NCBI RefSeq assembly: GCF_000812465.1
Contig: NZ_JWMA01000190.1
Coordinates: 1 to 64,000 of the forward strand
Direction: 5' to 3'
Source of the DNA: Cupriavidus sp. IDO
GTDB taxonomy: Bacteria > Pseudomonadota > Gammaproteobacteria > Burkholderiales > Burkholderiaceae
DNA: 64,000 bases
The stretch's first letter is position 1, and each line of letters starts with the position of its first letter. The translations under genes and the position numbers were made by a program. Shown here piece after piece: positions 1-9,903 of the stretch. The notes under the pieces are model-generated. The model was given only the letters and a program-made list of their open reading frames with translations, did no database searches and had not been told where the DNA came from.

Positions 1-44
1 ACGCACATGCGCACGGGTCGTTAAGTCTCGACCTTCTCGTTACA

Positions 45-106
45 CCGTTCGGTTCCTGAGAAAGGACCTTAACTGAACGGCATTACACCCTCGGGTGCAT
101 TTTTTT
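45..106 (+). terminator. Terminator of a plus-strand gene left of the window
   Basis: An imperfect stem (CCGTTC at 45-50 with GAACGG at 75-80) is followed by a short hairpin CACCC/GGGTG (86-97) and seven T (100-106). This reads as a rho-independent terminator on the plus strand for a gene that lies outside the window. It faces the 3' end of phcQ, so the two units converge here. Confidence 0.6.
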
Positions 107-125
107 GTTGCCGGAGCCGACCATG

Positions 126-1133
126 TCAGCTTGTCTCGGACAGCCGCTCGATCCACGCGGCCAGCCGGTCCGAAGCAAAGCTGTCGGCACGCGCGCCGGC
201 ACGGCAGGCGATAGTATCGCCTTCACGCGCGAACAGCAGCGCACCGCCCGCCTCTTCCACCCACAGCAGCGATGCCAGCCAGCCGGCGTGCTGCGCGGAG
301 ACGGCTTCGCCCACCGGCTTGGCGAGGAATTCGCTCAGGGTGACCGGCGCGGTCCAGATCACCGCATCGCCGTCGCGGCGCACGGAGGCGTCGCCCAGCG
401 TCTCGGACACCACCGCCGCCGCGTCGGCCGCGCCGCGGCCTGCATGACGCGTGCGCAGTTCAGCCAGCCGCGTGCCGACCGCATGGCCGAAGCTGCCGCA
501 GCGCTCGCTCTCGGCACCCACCAGGTCCGCATAGTCCATGCGCTGCCAGTCCGGCTCCGCATTGCGCGCGCCGGCCAGCGCGGTAGCGGCCAGGTAGGTC
601 TCGACCGGCTGGAAGCGGCCGGGCCCGATCAGGCTGGCGCACAGCGCATGCACCATGCCGATGCGCGTGGCCACGGTCTGCTTCTGCAGCACGCTCAGCT
701 TCTCGCGCACCAGCTGGTCGCGCTCCTTGCGCAGGCCGGCCAGTTCGAGCGCCTGCTTCAGTTCCATGCGCAGCGCGGTGATGTCCCACGGCTTCTTGAT
801 GTAGCGGTGGATCTGGCCCTGGTTGACGGCATCGACGGTCTGGTCCAGCTCGGAGTAGGCGGTGGTCAGGATCCGCACGATATGCGGGTAGCGCTCGCGC
901 GCGTAGCGCAGCAGTTCATTGCCGTACTCGCCGGGCATGCGCTGGTCCGACACCAGCACGGCCAGGCTGTCCGCGTGAGCATCCAGCAGCGCCTTGCCTT
1001 CCTCGACCGAGCCGCCGGTCACCACCGGCGCCAGTGCGCCGATCGCGCGCTGGAAATATTTGACAGCCGTGGCCTCATCATCGACGAACAGAATCGCCGG
1101 TGGTGGTGCCTGCGTGGCATTCGGTTCGCTCAT
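126..1133 (-). CDS. phcQ: PhcQ-type response regulator
   Basis: 335-residue response regulator, last gene of the phcBSRQ quorum-sensing operon. The N-terminal receiver shows the acidic pair D18/D19, phosphoacceptor D63 in the VSDQRMPG motif, T90/T91 and K113/K114 before Pro. The remaining ~200 residues have no DNA-binding domain that I recognise; they begin with a coiled-coil-like stretch rich in E, K and R. The start overlaps the phcR stop by 4 bp (ATGA), so translation is probably coupled. In Ralstonia, PhcQ is one of the regulators between the 3-hydroxy fatty-acid methyl ester signal and PhcA. The assignment rests on receiver plus operon order; the C-terminal half alone would not identify it. 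Confidence 0.85.
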   Translation of the reverse strand: MSEPNATQAPPPAILFVDDEATAVKYFQRAIGALAPVVTGGSVEEGKALLDAHADSLAVLVSDQRMPGEYGNELLRYARERYPHIVRILTTAYSELDQTVDAVNQGQIHRYIKKPWDITALRMELKQALELAGLRKERDQLVREKLSVLQKQTVATRIGMVHALCASLIGPGRFQPVETYLAATALAGARNAEPDWQRMDYADLVGAESERCGSFGHAVGTRLAELRTRHAGRGAADAAAVVSETLGDASVRRDGDAVIWTAPVTLSEFLAKPVGEAVSAQHAGWLASLLWVEEAGGALLFAREGDTIACRAGARADSFASDRLAAWIERLSETS

Positions 1134-2263
1134 CGATCACTCCTATGCATTCGATTCCTGGTATTTGGGAAGTCCAGCGTCACCGTCGTGCCGGCACCGG
1201 ACGCGGACGCGATCCGGATGGCGCCGCCAAAGGACTGCATGACGCGGTTGCAAAAAATCATGCCCAGGCCGCTGCCTCCGGCACTGGCGTGGGTCGTCAC
1301 GGGATCGACCAGCAGGCGATCCATCACTTCGGGCGGAATGCCGGGCCCGTTGTCGCAGATGCGGATTTCCTGGTGCGGCTGCGCCACCACGACGAAACGC
1401 AATGACGGCGCGGCGATATTGCCCAGCGCCCGCAGCGCGTTGCTCATCACCGAAGAGAGCACCAGCGCCACGCAGTTGGGCAATGTCTGCACCGGAAAAT
1501 CTCCGTGCATCTCGACCTGGACCCAGCCGCGCTGCTCGCCCGTGAACGGATAGGTATCCAGCAGCGAAGACACCAGCACACCCGCGCTGACGTCGACGCC
1601 GCGTTCCGGCCTGGGCGGCGCGGAGCCGGCTGTGCTGCGCACCGACTGCAGGAACGACGACAGCACTGCCAGGCAATACTGTGCGTTGTCGCGCATGGCG
1701 CCGGCGGCCTGTCCGATCTCGCCCTGGCGCTGCGCGCTGAATTCGCCGGCGACACGGCTCTCGATGCCGCGCGCGAAATTGGCGATGGCTGCCAGCGGCG
1801 TGTTCAGCTCATGCGCCAGGAAGGCCAGCGTCTCGTCGATCGCCATCAGCCGCTGCTGGCGCAGGGCCCGCTCACGGTGCCGCTCGGCGGCGCGCCCCAG
1901 CACGTCGCGCACATCGGCCACGCTCAGCGGCTTTTCCAGGATGCGGAACACCTCGCCGGTGTTGACCGTCTGCAGCAGCATGTCCTTGTCGGCGTAGGCC
2001 GTTACCAGGATGCGCACGATCTGCGGGTAGTCCTGCGCCACCTGACGCAGCAGGTCGCCGCCGTCGCGCCCAGGCATGCGGAAGTCCGTCACCAGGACCG
2101 CGATGCGTGCCCCTTCGGCGCGCAGCGTGGCAACGGCCTCGTCGGCGCTGCCGGCGAGCAGGACCTCATACTCGCTGCCCGCCGCCCGCGCGAAATACTT
2201 GCACGCCATCTCCTCGTCGTCGACGTAGAGAACGGTAAGCCGCGTTTGCTGGACCTCGGTCAT
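1130..2263 (-). CDS. phcR: PhcR hybrid: receiver fused to histidine kinase
   Basis: 377-residue protein with the order receiver then histidine kinase, which is the PhcR arrangement. The receiver (about 10-125) has D15/D16, phosphoacceptor D60 in TDFRMPG and K111-P. The kinase has an H-box with H151 (FLAHELNTPLAAI), N-box N275, G1 box DNGPGIP (304-310) and G2 box GGSGLG (329-334). There is no membrane segment, so it is cytosolic. It starts 6 bp after the phcS stop and overlaps phcQ. PhcR is thought to be phosphorylated through PhcS and in turn to control PhcA activity; the sequence shows the parts for both phosphoryl transfer and output without DNA binding. Confidence 0.88.
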   Translation of the reverse strand: MTEVQQTRLTVLYVDDEEMACKYFARAAGSEYEVLLAGSADEAVATLRAEGARIAVLVTDFRMPGRDGGDLLRQVAQDYPQIVRILVTAYADKDMLLQTVNTGEVFRILEKPLSVADVRDVLGRAAERHRERALRQQRLMAIDETLAFLAHELNTPLAAIANFARGIESRVAGEFSAQRQGEIGQAAGAMRDNAQYCLAVLSSFLQSVRSTAGSAPPRPERGVDVSAGVLVSSLLDTYPFTGEQRGWVQVEMHGDFPVQTLPNCVALVLSSVMSNALRALGNIAAPSLRFVVVAQPHQEIRICDNGPGIPPEVMDRLLVDPVTTHASAGGSGLGMIFCNRVMQSFGGAIRIASASGAGTTVTLDFPNTRNRMHRSDR

Positions 2264-2269
2264 GGCACC

Positions 2270-3601
2270 TTACTCCGCGCGCGGCAGGTCGAAACTGAAT
2301 GCTGCCCACTGGCCGAGTTCGCTTTCGGCAAACAACTGGCCGCCGTGGCGCTCGATCACCGCGTAGCTGATCGACAGGCCAAGGCCCAGCCCCTGCCCCA
2401 CTTCGCGCGTGGTGAAGAACGGCTCGAACACGCGCGCCAGGTTTTCGGGGGCGATGCCGGGGCCGTTGTCGCGCACCGTGACATGCAGGCGGTGGTCAGC
2501 CCATTTCACCGTGGTATGGATGGCCGGCGAGGGCGTGGCCGCCTTGCGCATCGCCAGCGCAGCATTCGAGAAAAGATTGATCAGCACGCCAATGATTGCC
2601 GCCTCGTCGCCCATTACCAGCGTGTCATCGGGCAGTTCGCGCGTAACCTTGACCCCGCGCAGTTCATGCGCGGTCAGGCGAATCGACGAATCGAGCGCCT
2701 TTTCGAACAGGAACGGCGTGCCTTCCACCTCGGCGCCGGGCTTGCGATAGGCGAAGGTCTTGAGGTCGGAGACGATATGCTGGATGCGCTGCATCCCCTG
2801 CTTGGCGTCGACCAGGCATTCCTCCAGCGACGGGTTCTCCTTGGCCTGCGGCTCTTCCATCGCCACTTCAATCGCCATCAGGCAGAAATTGACCGGGTTG
2901 TTCACTTCGTGCAGCAGACCCGCCGCGAGCGTACCGATCGCGGCCATCTTTTCCTGCTGCAGCATCTGGCCCTTGATGTCGACCAGCTTGCGGTTGATCA
3001 CCTCCAGCTCGCCATTCTTCTCCGCCACCTCGGCCTTGAGGCGGAACAGCATGAAGCGCGCACGCTCGTTGAAGAAGGTGTACACGCCGCTGGCCGCAGC
3101 CGCGAACAGCAGGAACAGCGAATTGGCGATAAAGGTCCCAACCGGCTCGATCCCGCCCGGATGGAGCAGGCAGGCGAGCGCATACAGCACGTAGGAGAGA
3201 ATCCCGAACACCAGGTTCTGCCATAGCCCGAACGGCAGCGCTATGCCAGATGCGAAGATCGCCAGGTTCAGGCCGACGTAGTAAGGCGACTCCACCCCTT
3301 CGGTCTGCGAGATCATCCACGCGATCATGATCTGCGGCAGCAGCAGCCAGGTCAGCGTCAGCCACGGCGCAAAGCGGCGCCCCGCCGCGCTGTACAGCAT
3401 CACCACCACGCCCGCGATCAGCAGCGAGACCAGCACCCGCGCAACGCCGAAGACCAGTTGCTGCTGCGGATACTGGCCATAGTCGAGCCCCACCCCCAGC
3501 ATGACCAGCACGATGGCGGTATAGGCGCCGCCGCGGCTGAACGCCAGGCGAAAATCCGCCAGCTCGGACTGGTAGCCCGCGTAAAGTTGATTCGTACTCA
3601 T
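2270..3601 (-). CDS. phcS: PhcS membrane sensor histidine kinase
   Basis: 443-residue sensor kinase. About six hydrophobic segments fill residues 22-175 with almost no periplasmic domain, which suits sensing of a lipophilic signal in the membrane. A coiled-coil linker (180-218) leads to the H-box with H231 (GLLHEVNNPVNF), then an N-box (LINLFSNAALAM), G1 (DNGPGIAPENL) and G2 (GQGLGLGLS). The family role is perception of 3-hydroxypalmitate or 3-hydroxymyristate methyl ester made by PhcB. I chose the ATG at 3601; an upstream start at 3655 would overlap phcB by 29 bp and adds 18 residues without family features. It lies 25 bp after phcB in the same operon. Confidence 0.87.
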   Translation of the reverse strand: MSTNQLYAGYQSELADFRLAFSRGGAYTAIVLVMLGVGLDYGQYPQQQLVFGVARVLVSLLIAGVVVMLYSAAGRRFAPWLTLTWLLLPQIMIAWMISQTEGVESPYYVGLNLAIFASGIALPFGLWQNLVFGILSYVLYALACLLHPGGIEPVGTFIANSLFLLFAAAASGVYTFFNERARFMLFRLKAEVAEKNGELEVINRKLVDIKGQMLQQEKMAAIGTLAAGLLHEVNNPVNFCLMAIEVAMEEPQAKENPSLEECLVDAKQGMQRIQHIVSDLKTFAYRKPGAEVEGTPFLFEKALDSSIRLTAHELRGVKVTRELPDDTLVMGDEAAIIGVLINLFSNAALAMRKAATPSPAIHTTVKWADHRLHVTVRDNGPGIAPENLARVFEPFFTTREVGQGLGLGLSISYAVIERHGGQLFAESELGQWAAFSFDLPRAE

Positions 3602-3626
3602 CGCTTGTTGGCCCTGCAGCACTGCC

Positions 3627-5018
3627 TCATTGGATGGTGGCTTCGGCGAACACATTGACGCCGGTGGTGTCGACGTAGATCCGATGCTGGTGCGAGTTCT
3701 CGGGCAGCAGCTGCGCCATGCCGGGATTGTCGCGGTAGATCAGGTACCACTCGAGCAAGTGTTCCATGCCAAACTTTTCCGGATTGTCGGCATGCACGTT
3801 GGTCACCAGTACCTGCCCGCCGGGCTTCGTGCGCGACGCAAAGTACGCCAGCAGGCGCGAGCAGACCTTGTCCGAGAGGTAATCGAACAGGCCTGCGCAA
3901 TAGACGGCGTCGAACTCGCGCGCATCCACGTCGTCCGGCGAGATGCGCCGCTTGAGCAGCTCGTGGACTGACTGGTGCACCATCTCGACGGCTACCTTCT
4001 TGCCTGCCGAAGCCGCGGAGCGCTCGATCGAGGCGCGGGTGTATTCCAGCGTTTCCTCGCTGAAGTCCACCAGCTGGAACGACAGCATTTCCGGATTCGG
4101 GTACTCGCGCACGAAGCGCTGGATCTCGAACGCCGGGCCGCAGCCCACGTTCAGGACGCGGAACGGCCTGCCCGCGGCCTTGGCGCGCTCGGCCTGACGC
4201 GTCAGGAAATCGATCAGCAGTTCAATGCGGTTGCGGTGCGCCGTAGCCACCGCGGCCTTCAGGAAAGCGGTGTTGACGATCTGGAAATACGTGGTCGGGC
4301 CCTGCTGCGGATCGCCCAGGATCTGGTTCACCATTTCGTAGTCGCCGGCATAGCCCAGCGGCTTGGTGAAGGTCCGGTACACGAACGGCGCACGCAGCAG
4401 CAGCGGATGCAACGCAGCCTGTGCATAGGTGCGGTGCACCGGCGCGATCTCGGGATCGACACGCTGCGCTTCGCCCTCGAGCCAGTCCAGGTAGGTCTTG
4501 ACCTTGAGCATGATCGGCGTGGCCAGCTCGTAAAACACGTCTTCACGCAGGCGGCCTTCGTTCTTGGGCAGCGATTCGGTCAGGTCGACCTGCTCCACCC
4601 AGCGCGATACTTCCGAGAGGAAGGCGCGCATCTCGTTGACCACGATCTGGTAGTCGCGCCGGATATTGAAACGCGTGTCCCAGTCCTGCACGAACAGCTC
4701 GGCCTCGCGCGCCACGGACTTGGGCTCGTTATTGAGGTCGCTCAGCTCGCGCCATTCGTCGATCAGGGTCAGCGAAACCACCGCGGTCAGGCCGGTATTC
4801 ACCAGGCTCATGACCACGGCCTTGCCGAGATAGGCGTTCTTCGAGCCCATGCGGACGCTAAGCTCGCTCAGCACCTCGCTGACCTGGACGATCGAATACG
4901 GATTGTAGATTTCCATCACCAGAGACTTTCTCTGGAGATTGATGATCGTGCCCCGCACCTGCTCGCCCTGCGAGTTGCGGAAACTAACTACCGGATCGAT
5001 TTGCGTTTTGGAATACAC
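3627..5018 (-). CDS. phcB: PhcB SAM-dependent methyltransferase (quorum signal synthase)
   Basis: 463-residue protein, first gene of the phc operon. Residues 285-425 are a class I methyltransferase fold with SAM motif VLNVGCGPAFEI (288-299), an acidic strand end (LVDFSEETLEYT) and a post-motif DAVYCAGLFDYL. In Ralstonia solanacearum PhcB methylates a 3-hydroxy fatty acid to the volatile signal 3-OH PAME or 3-OH MAME. The first ~90 residues look like a small beta-barrel (RGTIINLQRKSLVMEI) resembling PilZ domains, and residues 100-210 are helical. The start codon is GTG at 5018; no earlier start is plausible. A likely promoter lies about 220 bp upstream. Confidence 0.88.
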   Translation of the reverse strand: MYSKTQIDPVVSFRNSQGEQVRGTIINLQRKSLVMEIYNPYSIVQVSEVLSELSVRMGSKNAYLGKAVVMSLVNTGLTAVVSLTLIDEWRELSDLNNEPKSVAREAELFVQDWDTRFNIRRDYQIVVNEMRAFLSEVSRWVEQVDLTESLPKNEGRLREDVFYELATPIMLKVKTYLDWLEGEAQRVDPEIAPVHRTYAQAALHPLLLRAPFVYRTFTKPLGYAGDYEMVNQILGDPQQGPTTYFQIVNTAFLKAAVATAHRNRIELLIDFLTRQAERAKAAGRPFRVLNVGCGPAFEIQRFVREYPNPEMLSFQLVDFSEETLEYTRASIERSAASAGKKVAVEMVHQSVHELLKRRISPDDVDAREFDAVYCAGLFDYLSDKVCSRLLAYFASRTKPGGQVLVTNVHADNPEKFGMEHLLEWYLIYRDNPGMAQLLPENSHQHRIYVDTTGVNVFAEATIQ

Positions 5019-5245
5019 GGTATTGCGCCAGGGAAATCCGAGAAACGCTGCGGGCCATACAGCCAGGGCAGAACGGCCGGGTACAGCACAGGAGGGGCGA
5101 GGGGGTCGCGGGAGCGGCTACCGGTCAGGGGATGCAGCTAATGCTCATATGATGCGCTATTACCTGTTGCGGGCAGGGGGCGGGCGCTTCTGGCTTGGGG
5201 GCGCGCGCCTGGACGACCCTGATGGTGGCGGAATTGTAGCGGCCC

Positions 5246-5275
5246 ATTGTACTGTGGCTATCGCGCGGCGTACAA
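5246..5275 (-). promoter_or_regulatory. Putative sigma70 promoter of the phcBSRQ operon
   Basis: On the minus strand, -35 TTGTAC (5275-5270) and -10 TACAAT (5251-5246) are separated by 18 bp. A second TACAAT lies 13 bp further downstream (5238-5233) without a good -35. Transcription would begin near 5239, leaving about 220 nt of leader before phcB. The rest of 5019-5402 holds no gene; it ends with the yceI terminator. Confidence 0.5.
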
Positions 5276-5316
5276 CCAAGTGCATATTCCGCCCCAGGCT
5301 AGGGCTTTCACCAATG

Positions 5317-5344
5317 AAAAAGGCCGGCAATGCCGGCCCTTCTT
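5317..5344 (-). terminator. Terminator after the yceI operon
   Basis: A perfect GGCCGGC/GCCGGCC stem (5322-5328 and 5332-5338, loop AAT) is flanked by five A on the plus strand, which become a T run at the 3' end on the minus strand. It ends the cytochrome b561-yceI-yceI unit and sits upstream of the phcB promoter. Confidence 0.8.
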
Positions 5345-5402
5345 CATGCTTGCGGACATTGCGGCCACTGGCGTGGCCGCAATGCGCGGGCTTGCTCCAC
5401 CC

Positions 5403-5993
5403 TTACTCCGCCTTCACGCCTTCCACCTGGATGGCGAGCTTGACTTCGGGCTTGAAGCCCATCTTCACGCCGTAGTCGATGCCGAAATCGGCGCGGTTGA
5501 AGGTGCCCACGGCATCGGCGCCGCACGCTTCGCGCTTGAGCATCGGGTGCTGGATGCACTTGAAATCGCGGATTTCGAGCTTGACCGGCTTGGACACGCC
5601 GTGCAGCGTCAGGATGCCATCGACCTCGGTCGGCACATCACCCTTGAACTTCGAGAACTTGCCCTTGTAGGAGGCCTCGGGGAAGGCTTCCACGTCGAAC
5701 ATGTCCGGGCCCTTGACGTGCTGGTTCAGCTTGGTGTTGCCGAAATCGATCGAGGCTGGGTCGATCTTGACATCAACCGTGCCAGCCTTGGCGGCGCGGT
5801 CCAGCGTGACCACCCCGCTCGACTTCTCGAACTTGCCGCGCCAGGTCGACAGGCCACCAAGGTGGTCGGCTTCGAAGCTCGGGTAGGTATGGGTCGGATC
5901 GAGGTTGTAGGTCACCGTGTTGGCCGAAGCCACGCCAAAGGCGGCGGTTGCCGAAACAGCCGCGACGGCGGCAAAGAGGGTACGCAGTTTCAT
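5403..5993 (-). CDS. YceI-family periplasmic protein (second copy)
   Basis: 196-residue secreted protein of the YceI lipocalin-like family, which binds isoprenoid or other lipophilic molecules. The signal peptide is residues 1-24 (hydrophobic [14 protein letters not shown], cut after ASA). The core shows the family phrases [24 protein letters not shown], and a C-terminal [20 protein letters not shown] at 5993 is preceded by GGGAGA; an upstream ORF extension to 6041 has no signal-peptide logic. It lies 85 bp after another yceI and belongs to the cytochrome b561 unit, a frequent pairing suggesting a role in periplasmic redox or quinone handling. The actual ligand cannot be told from sequence. 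Confidence 0.88.
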   Translation of the reverse strand: MKLRTLFAAVAAVSATAAFGVASANTVTYNLDPTHTYPSFEADHLGGLSTWRGKFEKSSGVVTLDRAAKAGTVDVKIDPASIDFGNTKLNQHVKGPDMFDVEAFPEASYKGKFSKFKGDVPTEVDGILTLHGVSKPVKLEIRDFKCIQHPMLKREACGADAVGTFNRADFGIDYGVKMGFKPEVKLAIQVEGVKAE

Positions 5994-6078
5994 GGGATCT
6001 CCCGACAAAAGGTTGGAGAGGAACGTCAAAAGGGGTGGCAAGGGATATTCAAGACATGGGACCGGGCGGGGCCAGGTC

Positions 6079-6651
6079 TCACTTCTTTGCCACGTTCACG
6101 ATGCGGAATTTGATCTGGACGTCGTCGGCCACGACAGAAGTGTCCTTCCACTCGCCGTCGCCGATATTGAACACGGTGCGCTTGATCGGCAGCACACCTT
6201 CAAACACCTGGCCGCCGCTGTCCTGGCGGTAGGTCGCGGGCACCACCACGTCCTGGGTCTTGCCCTTGATGGTCAGCTTGCCGGCCACTTCATACTTGCC
6301 CGGCGCACCGTTCTTGATGCTGGTCGACTGGAACACGGCCTTGGGATATTTCGCCGAGTCGAACCAGTCCTTGCCCTTCAATTCCCTGGTGGTCTCGGCA
6401 TCGCCGATCTCGAAGCTGGAGACATCGATCTCCACCTTGGCCGACGAGGTGGCCAGCTTGGCGGGATCGAAATCGACCGTTGCATCGAATTTCCTGAACT
6501 TGCCCTCCATCGGCACGCCAATCTGGCGCGCGACCGCGGTAACCGAACTCTTGGCGGCGTCGATCTGCGCCCAAGCAAGGTTGGCGGCAACGCCGGTGGT
6601 GGCCAGGACAGCGGCCATCAAGAGCGAGCCGGGGCGGGGAATGCGTTTCAT
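6079..6651 (-). CDS. YceI-family periplasmic protein (first copy)
   Basis: 190-residue secreted YceI-family protein with a signal peptide of about 29 residues (MKRIPRPGS, then a hydrophobic core, cut after AWA). Family features are [18 protein letters not shown] near the N-terminus and repeated beta-strand phrases such as [17 protein letters not shown]. The start is supported by an AGGAG 7 bp upstream. It lies between the cytochrome b561 gene and a second YceI gene; the two paralogues are only moderately alike, so this is an old duplication and not a recent one. Confidence 0.88.
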   Translation of the reverse strand: MKRIPRPGSLLMAAVLATTGVAANLAWAQIDAAKSSVTAVARQIGVPMEGKFRKFDATVDFDPAKLATSSAKVEIDVSSFEIGDAETTRELKGKDWFDSAKYPKAVFQSTSIKNGAPGKYEVAGKLTIKGKTQDVVVPATYRQDSGGQVFEGVLPIKRTVFNIGDGEWKDTSVVADDVQIKFRIVNVAKK

Positions 6652-6722
6652 CTAGTGACTCCTGTCGGTGGCGGCGCCGGGCGCCGCGTGTCAGAACCGG
6701 GGTTGTAATCGGATGCGGGTAC

Positions 6723-7277
6723 TTACCTGAGGAACGGCAGCATGCGGCCCAGCGTGCCGTCACGGTCGATCAGCTGGTGCTTGACTGCCGCTGCCGCATG
6801 CACGACCACCACTGCGGCCATCAGGTAGTTCAGCCAGGCATGGGCGAACTTGAGCACTTCCTTGAGCTCGTCATTCTGTCCGATCAGGGCCGGCATCTTC
6901 CACAGGCCGAGATAGACAACCGGAACGCCGGCCGCGGAGCTGTACAGGTAGCCGGTGATTGGCACCACCAGGATCAGCACATAGAGCAGGTGGTGCGCAC
7001 CCTCGGCCGCCCTGGCCTGCCAGGCGGGCGTGCCGGCGGCGACCGGTGGCGCGGCGTGCGTGGCGCGCCACAGCACGCGCAGCACGGCGATGGCGAATAT
7101 GGTAACGCCAAGCCACTTGTGCCACGAGAACAGCTTCAGCTTAGTGGGCGTCAGGCCCGGGATGCCGGTCATATATAGACCGAGCCCGAATGCCGCGAAA
7201 ATCAGCAGGGCAATGATCCAGTGAAGCCCAATTGCAGTGGCGCTATAGCCAGGAACGGCCTTGGCGGTGGAACGCAT
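6723..7277 (-). CDS. Cytochrome b561 family membrane protein
   Basis: 184-residue integral membrane di-haem cytochrome b. Four hydrophobic helices can be placed near 12-34, 48-68, 93-112 and 145-165, with haem-ligand candidates H19 (LHWIIALL), H53 (SWHKWLG), the HH pair in AAEGAHHLLY and H in VVHAAAAVKH. The family moves electrons between quinol and periplasmic acceptors. It heads a three-gene unit with two YceI proteins. A palindrome lies about 140 bp upstream and may be its operator. Confidence 0.88.
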   Translation of the reverse strand: MRSTAKAVPGYSATAIGLHWIIALLIFAAFGLGLYMTGIPGLTPTKLKLFSWHKWLGVTIFAIAVLRVLWRATHAAPPVAAGTPAWQARAAEGAHHLLYVLILVVPITGYLYSSAAGVPVVYLGLWKMPALIGQNDELKEVLKFAHAWLNYLMAAVVVVHAAAAVKHQLIDRDGTLGRMLPFLR

Positions 7278-7412
7278 CGAATTCCTCTGCCCGTGTCACG
7301 GGCGTTTCACAATCTTTGGGGAAAGCCGGCGCCGGGGCAAACCGCCCCCGCGCTATGAATTCTCGCATTATTGCCGCGGAATGTGCGCAGGTGCAGGACA
7401 GTCCTTAATTAA

Positions 7413-7436
7413 GTTATTCAAATGCTTTGAAGTAAC
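7413..7436 (-). promoter_or_regulatory. Palindromic operator candidate before the cytochrome b561 operon
   Basis: TTCAAA and TTTGAA (7417-7431, 3-nt spacer) are flanked by GTTA and TAAC, giving a near-perfect 24-bp dyad in an AT-rich patch of otherwise GC-rich DNA. TTAATTAA lies next to it. The position between the purB terminator and the cytochrome gene suits a repressor or activator site. I do not recognise the cognate regulator. Confidence 0.4.
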
Positions 7437-7457
7437 ATTCTGCCGCAGCCCGCCCAA

Positions 7458-7486
7458 CAAAAAAGCCACCCCGGCGGGTGGCTCTT
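7458..7486 (-). terminator. purB terminator
   Basis: An AGCCACCC/GGGTGGCT stem (7464-7471 and 7476-7483, loop CGGC) with a run of A on the plus strand, read as T on the minus strand, immediately downstream of purB. Confidence 0.85.
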
Positions 7487-7525
7487 TCGTGGCGCCGGCC
7501 TGTTGGGCCGGCTGGCTCAGGGCGG

Positions 7526-9136
<1,611 letters not shown>

Positions 9137-9150
9137 TCATCTGGCGCGGG

Positions 9151-9156
9151 TATACT
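9151..9156 (+). promoter_or_regulatory. Candidate -10 box for the GST gene
   Basis: TATACT at 9151-9156 is a good -10 hexamer; the matching -35 is weak (CATTCG region). Transcription from near 9163 would place the long inverted repeat at 9179-9255 inside the 5' untranslated RNA. The rest of the 8903-9271 interval contains no gene. Confidence 0.35.
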
Positions 9157-9178
9157 CGCGCTCGCCGTTCCAGTAGCC

Positions 9179-9255
9179 TGTTATGAAGTGCATCGGGCAA
9201 GAGAGGCGCGCCCCGCAGCCAGCCTTGCCATGGAGCGTCGATGCACTTCATAACA
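9179..9255 (+). repeat. Perfect 17-bp inverted repeat in the GST leader
   Basis: The arm TGTTATGAAGTGCATCG (9179-9195) is exactly complementary to 9239-9255. Between them lies a second, nested stem GGCAAG (9196-9201) with CTTGCC (9224-9229). The whole 77-nt unit can fold into one long hairpin ending 4 nt before the AAGGGGAG ribosome-binding site (9260-9267) of the GST gene. It has no T run, so it is not a simple terminator. It may be a regulatory leader, an RNase processing site, or the remnant of a miniature inverted-repeat element. Confidence 0.8.
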
Positions 9256-9271
9256 AGCTCAAGGGGAGAAC

Positions 9272-9886
9272 ATGAAGCTGTTTGCGAGCCATACCAGTCC
9301 CTACGCGCGCAAGGTGCGCGTAGTCATGGCGGAAAAGAAGATCGACTACCAGTTGATCGAAGAGAACGTCTGGTCACCCGACACGGTCATCGGCCAGTAC
9401 AACCCGCTCGGCAAGGTGCCTTGCCTGGTCATGGAAGACGGCGGCGCAATCTTCGACTCGCGCGTGATCGTCGAATACGTGGATACGCTCACCCCGGTCA
9501 GCCGGCTGATCCCGCAAGGCGGGCGCGAACGCCTGGAAGTCCGTTGCTGGGAGGCGCTGGCCGACGGCCTGCTGGACGCTGCCCTGCTGGCCCGCCTGGA
9601 ACACACCCAGCGCGAACCCCATGAACGCAGCGAGCGCTGGGTCCAGCGCCAGCTCGGCAAGATCGATGCCGCGCTGGCAGCGATGTCGAACGGCCTGGCC
9701 GATCGCCCCTTCTGCACCGGCAATCATTATTCGCTGGCGGATATCGCAGTGGGCTGCGCGCTCTCGTACCTCGACTTCCGCTTCCCGGAAATCCCCTGGC
9801 GCGAGCGCCACCCAAATCTCGTGGCGTTCGAGGAAAAAATGGCCAAGCGCCAGTCCTTCATCGACACCGAGCCGCCGCGCGGCTGA
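9272..9886 (+). CDS. Glutathione S-transferase family protein
   Basis: 204-residue cytosolic protein with the thioredoxin-like GST N-domain (1-80) and a helical C-domain. S9 in SPYARKVRVV is the likely catalytic region; NPLGKVPCLV carries the cis-Pro, and DSRVIVEYVD the glutathione gamma-glutamyl contact. C-terminal ADIAVGCALSYLDFRFP is the usual N-capping region. ATG at 9272 has a strong AAGGGGAG. The substrate is not predictable. The gene is monocistronic, with a hairpin leader and a shared terminator with mnmA. Confidence 0.9.
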   Translation: MKLFASHTSPYARKVRVVMAEKKIDYQLIEENVWSPDTVIGQYNPLGKVPCLVMEDGGAIFDSRVIVEYVDTLTPVSRLIPQGGRERLEVRCWEALADGLLDAALLARLEHTQREPHERSERWVQRQLGKIDAALAAMSNGLADRPFCTGNHYSLADIAVGCALSYLDFRFPEIPWRERHPNLVAFEEKMAKRQSFIDTEPPRG

Positions 9887-9903
9887 GCCAGACCAGCCAT
9901 ATG

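Noticed and set aside
105-1553. 482-codon open frame opposite phcQ and phcR
   Set aside because: It runs against two genes with complete two-component motifs and crosses their overlap; no protein-like features.
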